Below, one piece after another: positions 1 to 4,832 of a stretch of 7,536 nt of DNA. The first letter of the stretch is position 1, and the number at the start of each line of letters is the position of its first letter. The stretch spans positions 1 to 7,536 of the forward strand of contig JAQWAJ010000071.1 of NCBI GenBank assembly GCA_028707745.1, in the 5' to 3' direction. The stretch is from Bacteroidales bacterium. Lineage in GTDB: Bacteria > Bacteroidota > Bacteroidia > Bacteroidales > UBA12481. Position numbers and translations under genes: made by a program. The notes under the pieces are model-generated. The model was not told the DNA's origin. It saw only the letters and a program-made list of their open reading frames with translations, and did not search any database.

Positions 1-105
1 ACTTTGATTGTACAGGACAGGCCGCATCTTGAAACGATCATGAACCGTATCCGGAGAACGAAAGGTGTTTTATCCATTAGAAGATCAGACGAACAAACCC
101 TATGA
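1..105 (+). CDS. C-terminal fragment of a RelA/SpoT-like (p)ppGpp synthetase/hydrolase (ACT domain), partial
   Basis: The first reading frame is open from the window edge to a TGA at 103-105 and gives 34 residues. They include VQDRPHLETIMNRIRR followed by TKGVLSIRRSDEQTL. The pattern of a hydrophobic strand, an acidic turn, HL, an amphipathic helix and GVLSIRR matches the last strand-helix-strand of the C-terminal ACT domain of long RelA/SpoT enzymes, which make and break the alarmone (p)ppGpp in the cytoplasm. All catalytic domains would lie to the left of the window, so activity cannot be judged. The stop codon overlaps the tex start (ATGA at 102-105), which suggests one mRNA and coupled translation. 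Another ACT-domain protein is possible because only 34 residues are visible; the RelA/SpoT call is from memory of the family's C-terminus. Confidence 0.6.
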   Translation, partial: TLIVQDRPHLETIMNRIRRTKGVLSIRRSDEQTL

Positions 106-2237
106 ACGATAATCACGTAAGAATCATTGCTTCCAGCCTGAATGTTGATCAATGGCAGGTCAGAAATACGTTGCATCTGTTTGAAGAAGCCGCAACCATT
201 CCGTTTATCAGCCGATACCGTAAGGAAAAAACCGGAAGTCTCGATGAAGTGGCCCTGATGGCAATCAAAAAGCAATCGGAAAAGCTGGTAGAAATGGATG
301 ATCGCAGGCATACAATCATTGAAACCATCACTGGTTTGGGTTTACTGACCCCGGAACTGGAGTCAAAAATCAATAAAGCCACCTCGGTGACCGAGCTTGA
401 AGATCTTTATCTGCCTTATAAACCCAAAAAGAAGACCCGGGGTACCAAGGCAAAGGAGAAAGGTTTAGAACCGCTGGCCAGAGTGATCATGGAACAGCGA
501 GATGGCGATCCTGTAAGAGAGGCCGGAAAATTTCTCAGTGACGAAGTTGAGTCTGAGGATGAAGCACTTGCCGGCGCCCGGGATATCGTTGCAGAGTGGA
601 TCAATGAAGACCAAAAAGTTCGAAATGTTCTCAGAAACATCTTTGAGCGTGAAGCTTATGCGATCTCTTCAGTGGTCAAGAAGAAGGAAGAGGAAGGAGT
701 CAAATATTCGGATTATTTCGATTTTTGCGAGCCTTTGAGAAAATGTCCATCACACCGGCTTATGGCTTTGTTCAGGGGCGAAAGAGAAGGGTTCCTCCGA
801 TTAAATATTCAACCCGATGAGAATTTCGCCATTGAAAAGTTAGGCGCAATCGTGGTAAAAGGAAGGAATCCCAATGCCGGACAGGTGCAACTGGCCCTCA
901 AAGACAGTTACAACCGGTTGCTGGAACCCTCGATCGAAAATGAATACCGGAATATTTTCAAGGAAAAGGCTGATGAGGAGGCCATCAAGGTATTTGCCGA
1001 CAACCTTCAACAGTTGCTGCTGATGCCACCGCTGGGAGAGAAGAATATTCTGGCAATCGACCCCGGATTCAGATCGGGATGTAAAGTGGTCTGTTTGGAT
1101 AAACAGGGACACTTGCTGCATAACGAAACCATCTTTCCACACCCGCCTCAGCGTGAGACCTCTATCGCTGCAAAAAAAATAAAATCGCTGGTCGACGCCT
1201 ACAAAACCGAAGCCATTGCTATTGGTAACGGTACGGCCAGTCGTGAGACCGAATATTTTATCAAGAATTATATCCGTTTTGAACGCGATATCGAGGTTTA
1301 TGTGGTTAGCGAAAACGGGGCCTCTGTTTACTCTGCCTCTGACGTGGCACCAGAGGAGTTCCCTGAATATGATGTCACTGTCAGAGGATCGGTTTCGATC
1401 GGTCGACGGCTGATGGATCCGCTCGCCGAACTGGTGAAAATTGACCCGAAATCCATTGGGGTGGGACAGTACCAACATGATGTCGATCAGAAAAAACTTC
1501 AGGAGACCCTCGATCAGGTGGTGATCAGCAGTGTGAACCGTGTTGGGGTTCAGGTTAACACATCCAGTCCGCACTTGCTCAAATATGTTTCAGGGTTGGG
1601 ACCGGCTCTGGCCAAAAATATGGATGCCTATATCAAGGCGAACGGACCTTTTAACAGCCGTGAAGAACTGAAAAAAGTGCCACGACTTGGGGCCAAGGCA
1701 TTTGAACAGGCAGCCGGTTTCCTGAGAATCCGCGGGGCGATAAATCCGTTGGATGACAGTGCAGTGCACCCTGAATCTTACCCGGTAGTTGAAAAAATGG
1801 CTGCCGATCTGGGATGCTCCGTCATGGATCTCATTAAGGATCCTGTTAAACGTGCCTTAATTAAACCAGAGAAATATGTGACTCCGGAGATCGGAATGCC
1901 GACACTCCTGGATATTGTCAGCGAGTTGAGCAAACCGGGACGGGACCCGCGCGGAAAAATCAAACTTTTTGAATTCTCGCAGGAAGTACAGAAAATCGAA
2001 GATGTGAAAACCGGCATGATTTTGCCCGGTATTGTCACCAATATCACCAGGTTTGGTGCTTTTGTGGATATCGGGGTAAAACAGGACGGACTCGTACACG
2101 TATCGCAAATGGCTGATAAATTCATCTCAGACCCTGCCGAAATAGTGAAACTCCATCAACATGTAAAAGTGAAAGTGCTGGAAGTGGATGCCTCGAGAAA
2201 ACGTATTCAGTTAACCATGAAGGGATTAAACTCCTGA
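102..2237 (+). CDS. tex: Tex family RNA-binding transcription accessory protein
   Basis: This 711-residue protein is full length for the shorter Bacteroidota form of Tex; proteobacterial versions are near 770-790. Visible parts are the helical Tex N-terminus with FEEAATIPFISRYRKEKTGS (about residues 27-46), a YqgF/RNase H-like domain opening with AIDPGFRSGCK (Asp320), the conserved stretch VRGSVSIGRRLMDPLAELVK followed by GVGQYQHDVDQ, a helix-hairpin-helix region at about 488-560 (YVSGLGPALAKN, PRLGAKAFEQAAGFLRI), and a C-terminal S1 domain at about 636-708 (FGAFVDIGVKQDGLVHVS). The family is cytoplasmic, binds single-stranded RNA through S1 and influences transcription; its exact mechanism is not settled. 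The ATG at 102 is supported by its overlap with the upstream stop and by the family N-terminus; no Shine-Dalgarno is evident. The 3' end overlaps the convergent HAD gene by 12 bp. No frameshift or missing domain is seen. Confidence 0.97.
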   Translation: MNDNHVRIIASSLNVDQWQVRNTLHLFEEAATIPFISRYRKEKTGSLDEVALMAIKKQSEKLVEMDDRRHTIIETITGLGLLTPELESKINKATSVTELEDLYLPYKPKKKTRGTKAKEKGLEPLARVIMEQRDGDPVREAGKFLSDEVESEDEALAGARDIVAEWINEDQKVRNVLRNIFEREAYAISSVVKKKEEEGVKYSDYFDFCEPLRKCPSHRLMALFRGEREGFLRLNIQPDENFAIEKLGAIVVKGRNPNAGQVQLALKDSYNRLLEPSIENEYRNIFKEKADEEAIKVFADNLQQLLLMPPLGEKNILAIDPGFRSGCKVVCLDKQGHLLHNETIFPHPPQRETSIAAKKIKSLVDAYKTEAIAIGNGTASRETEYFIKNYIRFERDIEVYVVSENGASVYSASDVAPEEFPEYDVTVRGSVSIGRRLMDPLAELVKIDPKSIGVGQYQHDVDQKKLQETLDQVVISSVNRVGVQVNTSSPHLLKYVSGLGPALAKNMDAYIKANGPFNSREELKKVPRLGAKAFEQAAGFLRIRGAINPLDDSAVHPESYPVVEKMAADLGCSVMDLIKDPVKRALIKPEKYVTPEIGMPTLLDIVSELSKPGRDPRGKIKLFEFSQEVQKIEDVKTGMILPGIVTNITRFGAFVDIGVKQDGLVHVSQMADKFISDPAEIVKLHQHVKVKVLEVDASRKRIQLTMKGLNS

Positions 2238-2885
2238 TATCAGGGGCACCAGTTCATCAAGATTGTTTATCAGCGGTGTTCCACAATCCATCAGGCGAAA
2301 TGCAGGATAGTGACCTTTTGTATAAAGAATCGAAGAAACACCCAGTATGTCGGCTACTTCCTTGTCGTGGCTGGTGTCTCCGATCATCACGATGGATTCT
2401 GTAGGGGCATGAATAGCTGACAATAATTCCATCCCCAGATCTCCTTTGCCGTTGGCATAATGGTTGTCGAGACCTTTAATCATTTTAAAATAACCGGATA
2501 TTCCAAAGTGTCCGGTCATCTCAGTCAGAATCCCTGTTTCGCTGGCTGACAGCAAATACTGACTGCAACCCATTTTTGATAGTTGTTCAAGAATTTCAAC
2601 TGCACCCGGGTGAAGCTGGCACTCTTTTTTTCGGCTATCGTATAGTCTGATGAACTCCATCGCCGGTTTTTCGAAAGGTTCAACCGAAAAATCAAAACCG
2701 GCTGCCTGATAGTAATCTTTAACCGGAAAACCGAATATCCGGGAATACCGGTCCTCATCGATCGCAGGGAGATTTCTCGCCCGGAGCAAGGTGCAGATTG
2801 ATTCAATGCACAACCACTTATCATTCAAAAGTGTGCCATTCCAATCCCAAATGATATGCCTGAACGAAGGGTGGCTTGCTTTCAT
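2226..2885 (-). CDS. HAD superfamily hydrolase, Gph-like subclass with a DWN catalytic motif
   Basis: This 219-residue soluble protein has the HAD motifs in order: motif I WDWNGTLLND with nucleophile Asp14, a helical cap from about residue 22 to 90, motif II LLSAS (Ser113 or nearby), motif III Lys147 in NGKGDLG, and motif IV IVMIGDTSHDKEVA with Asp170 and Asp174. The layout resembles phosphoglycolate phosphatase and related small-metabolite phosphatases. The substrate cannot be read from sequence. The position two after the nucleophile, normally the acid/base Asp of phosphatases, is Asn16. No alternative ATG lies in frame upstream before a stop, so the start at 2885 is firm. The leader contains T9 on the coding strand and no Shine-Dalgarno. 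The gene is divergent from the histidine kinase and convergent with tex, overlapping it by 12 bp, so it is its own transcription unit. It could instead be an inactive or differently specific HAD protein. Confidence 0.9.
   Translation of the reverse strand: MKASHPSFRHIIWDWNGTLLNDKWLCIESICTLLRARNLPAIDEDRYSRIFGFPVKDYYQAAGFDFSVEPFEKPAMEFIRLYDSRKKECQLHPGAVEILEQLSKMGCSQYLLSASETGILTEMTGHFGISGYFKMIKGLDNHYANGKGDLGMELLSAIHAPTESIVMIGDTSHDKEVADILGVSSILYTKGHYPAFRLMDCGTPLINNLDELVPLISGV
2231..2246. repeat. Palindrome at the shared 3' ends of tex and the HAD gene
   Basis: CCTGATATCAGG at 2233-2244 is a perfect 12-bp palindrome, and it extends as RNA to CTCCTGATATCAGGGG (six pairs including one G-U, with an ATAT loop). 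It contains the tex stop codon and codons for the last residues (ISGV) of the HAD protein on the other strand. Its place between two convergent genes would suit a bidirectional terminator, but neither strand has a real U-tract after the stem: plus reads CACC, minus reads AGTTTAATCC. Termination is therefore only a possibility, and the palindrome could act in mRNA 3'-end stability or be fortuitous. Confidence 0.45.
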
Positions 2886-2948
2886 AACTACAAAGAAAAA
2901 AAAATGGCACCATTATTGGCTATTGCAATTGTGAAAAGGATTAAAACG

Positions 2949-2978
2949 TTGTCGTAAAAGCCAATCAACTTATGTAAG
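2949..2978 (+). promoter_or_regulatory. Weak candidate promoter for the histidine kinase
   Basis: TTG at 2949-2951 is followed after 19 bases by TATGTAAG at 2971-2978. The arrangement resembles the Bacteroidota pattern TTTG-N19-21-TAnnTTTG, but the -7 box has two mismatches in its six fixed positions. It lies about 115 bp before the kinase ATG, leaving a leader long enough to hold the inverted repeats at 3023-3039 and 3044-3100. I found no convincing promoter for the divergent HAD gene in the same 208-bp gap. Confidence 0.2.
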
Positions 2979-3022
2979 TTACACTATTGCAACTAAATAA
3001 AAAATATTAGCCATGTTTCTGA

Positions 3023-3039
3023 ACCAACGGTCCGGTGGT
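3023..3039. repeat. 17-bp near-palindrome in the divergent intergenic region
   Basis: ACCAACGGTCCGGTGGT is symmetric about the central T at 3031, with seven of eight positions pairing (the fifth from each end is A opposite G). It is GC-rich in an otherwise A/T-rich gap between the HAD gene and the histidine kinase. It could be a dimeric regulator's operator or a small RNA hairpin in the kinase leader. No known operator was recognised. Confidence 0.35.
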
Positions 3040-3043
3040 CAAT

Positions 3044-3100
3044 GTTCCATAATCCTTCCAATATCTGGAAAACAAATAAAGTAATTGGAAAACATGGAAC
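3044..3100 (+). promoter_or_regulatory. Nested inverted repeats enclosing the histidine kinase start codon
   Basis: Two perfect 7-bp complementary pairs are nested: GTTCCAT (3044-3050) with ATGGAAC (3094-3100), and TTCCAAT (3056-3062) with ATTGGAA (3084-3090). The internal loop is only 5 and 3 nt, so both stems could form in one mRNA hairpin. The outer 3' arm contains the kinase ATG, so folding would hide the start. A competing short stem exists, TTCCA (3056-3060) with TGGAA (3066-3070) and a 5-nt loop, and TGGAAAAC occurs twice, 20 bp apart (3066, 3086). This resembles a translational switch, but no ligand domain or known riboswitch is recognised and no folding energy was computed. Confidence 0.35.
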
Positions 3101-4785
3101 TGATCTTTACTTCTCAAGCTTTAAAATATTTACTACCTGTGCTGCTTTTGGCTCTGGTGGTAATTGTTTTACTTGTTTGCAGAAGTCTGAGATCGGGGCC
3201 ATTTTCAGATGCAGGGATTTTCAGGGGAGTGAAAAGAATTGTGTTGATAGCCAGAAGGTCAGTGGTTGACCGGATGATTGACGGCTTGATCGTATTGGAT
3301 AACAAGAACCATATTCTGGACATCAATTCATCTGCGCAAAAAATCTTCCGGATTTCGATTTCACAAGTAATTGGTCAATCGGCCGAAATGGTGTTTGGAT
3401 CTTACCCGGATGTTATTGATAACCTGAGGCATAGTTCGCGAAAACATCAAAATTTGCATATCCGAGTTGGCAGTGATGATCTGTTTTATTTGCTCGATAT
3501 TAATCCGCTGTACGATTCACAAGGCGGAGTATTAGGGAAAATGCTGGTTTTTCATGATATCACATCTTTAAAACTAACAGAATTTAAGCTGATTGAGGCA
3601 AAAGCACGCGCTGAGCAAGCCGATAATCTGAAATCAGCTTTTCTGGCGAATATGTCGCATGAGATCAGAACTCCGATGAACGCCATCATCGGTTTTTCAA
3701 ATCTTCTGAATGACGAGGAAGTGAGTTCCGAAGAGCGCAATGAATTCATTGAACACATCAAGAACAGCGGGAATTCTCTGCTCCAATTAATTGACGATAT
3801 CATTGATATTTCAAAACTGGATACCGGTCAGATCGTAGTGGAAAACCACCGGGTGTCTGTTACGCGGCTGCTTGCGGAACTATTTTCATTTTACAATGAG
3901 AGTTTGCAGGAGGAAGGTAAAAAGGATATTCATCTGTTAGTCAGTGGTATTCAGGAAAATGTGGATTGGTCAGTGATGGCCGATGGTGTCAAAATCAACC
4001 AGATCATGAGGCACCTGCTTGCCAATGCCGTTAAGTTTACCTCGTCAGGGTTCATCGAGTTTGGTGTAAAGGTGGAGAATCCTGACAATCTGCTCTTTTA
4101 TGTTCAGGATAGCGGGATTGGCATTGCCCGGGAGAAGCAGGGAATGATTTTCGAAAGGTTTAGCAGGGTTTTGACCGGTACGCATCAGGATTATAGCGGT
4201 ACGGGAATGGGTCTGGCTATTTGCAAGGGATTAACAGAATTACTGGGAGGCAAAATATGGGTTGAATCAAGCCTCGGCGCTGGTTCCACTTTTTATGTTT
4301 CGATACCGGTATCACAGATAGAGCAGCAACCACTGGCTGATAAGATGTATGATGTTTATGGCAGACTAACACCGGTAATACCGTTTTCTGAGACTTTGGA
4401 GTTGGCACAAAAAAGTTTGTGGAATAAAAATATTATTTTGGTATTGGAGCCTGAAGAGATTGTCTATCTGAATGTAGAAATGATATTGCGTCCTACTAAG
4501 GTTAACCTCTTCTGGGCGAAAAACATGCATGAGGCCAGGAATTTCCTCGACCGGAACAATCCTATTGTATCGATTGTTGCATCAGCTGTTCTTGAAGATG
4601 CCACCGTTGAAGAATTAATCGGTTTTCTGAAGATGAAATTGCCGAATGTGCCGATTATAGCGATTATACCATTTGCAGAATCTCCGCTTGACAAAACATG
4701 CAATGATCTCGGTTGTAGTACCACTATCCCGAAACCCATTAAGCCGGTTGATCTGATTACCGCACTTACTCCGTATATGTCGTAA
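3094..4785 (+). CDS. Membrane-anchored PAS hybrid histidine kinase with degenerate receiver domain
   Basis: Starting at the ATG at 3094 the protein has 563 residues; an in-frame TTG three codons upstream (3085) is less likely. It has one membrane helix (about 10-29), a PAS domain (about 58-158, DGLIVLDNKNHILDINSSAQ), a short helical linker, HisKA with H-box FLANMSHEIRTPMNAIIGF (His189), and a HATPase domain with N-box Asn311, G1 DSGIGIA (Asp339), F-box IFERFSR and G2 GTGMGL (369-374), ending near 408. The kinase core is intact and should autophosphorylate. A C-terminal receiver-like domain (about 446-560) keeps the fold pattern and Lys547 but has Glu452-Pro453 for the acidic pair, Ala496 at the phosphoacceptor position and Ile525 for the Thr/Ser. 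It probably cannot take phosphate and may serve as a docking or regulatory module. No periplasmic sensor is present, so the PAS is the likely input; its signal is unknown. No cognate regulator gene is adjacent. Confidence 0.95.
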   Translation: MELIFTSQALKYLLPVLLLALVVIVLLVCRSLRSGPFSDAGIFRGVKRIVLIARRSVVDRMIDGLIVLDNKNHILDINSSAQKIFRISISQVIGQSAEMVFGSYPDVIDNLRHSSRKHQNLHIRVGSDDLFYLLDINPLYDSQGGVLGKMLVFHDITSLKLTEFKLIEAKARAEQADNLKSAFLANMSHEIRTPMNAIIGFSNLLNDEEVSSEERNEFIEHIKNSGNSLLQLIDDIIDISKLDTGQIVVENHRVSVTRLLAELFSFYNESLQEEGKKDIHLLVSGIQENVDWSVMADGVKINQIMRHLLANAVKFTSSGFIEFGVKVENPDNLLFYVQDSGIGIAREKQGMIFERFSRVLTGTHQDYSGTGMGLAICKGLTELLGGKIWVESSLGAGSTFYVSIPVSQIEQQPLADKMYDVYGRLTPVIPFSETLELAQKSLWNKNIILVLEPEEIVYLNVEMILRPTKVNLFWAKNMHEARNFLDRNNPIVSIVASAVLEDATVEELIGFLKMKLPNVPIIAIIPFAESPLDKTCNDLGCSTTIPKPIKPVDLITALTPYMS

Positions 4786-4801
4786 GAAACATCCAAATTG
4801 C

Positions 4802-4809
4802 TACATTTA
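4802..4809 (+). promoter_or_regulatory. Candidate Bacteroidota -7 element for mutS2
   Basis: TACATTTA, followed by CGCGCG, matches the Bacteroidota -7 consensus TAnnTTTG at all fixed positions but the last. It sits in the 47-bp gap between the kinase stop and mutS2 and would start transcription near 4816, giving a leader of roughly 17 nt. No good -33 TTTG is present 19-21 bases upstream, which overlaps the end of the kinase gene, so mutS2 could also be read from the kinase transcript. An inverted pair TTGCTA (4798-4803) / TAGCAA (4826-4831) brackets the expected start site. Confidence 0.4.
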
Positions 4810-4832
4810 CGCGCGAATAAATTGATAGCAAC

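Noticed and set aside
840..1574. A 244-codon open frame on the minus strand inside tex
   Set aside because: It lies wholly antisense to a highly conserved part of tex, its translation shows no recognisable domain, and it is explained by codon bias of the real gene.
2891..2898. Minus-strand TTTCTTTG as a -7 promoter box for the HAD gene
   Set aside because: It would place transcription start at about the ATG itself and has no TTG element at proper distance upstream.
3085..3093. TTG at 3085 as the kinase start
   Set aside because: An ATG follows three codons later at 3094 just ahead of the membrane helix; the TTG adds only three residues and would directly abut the TAA at 3082-3084.
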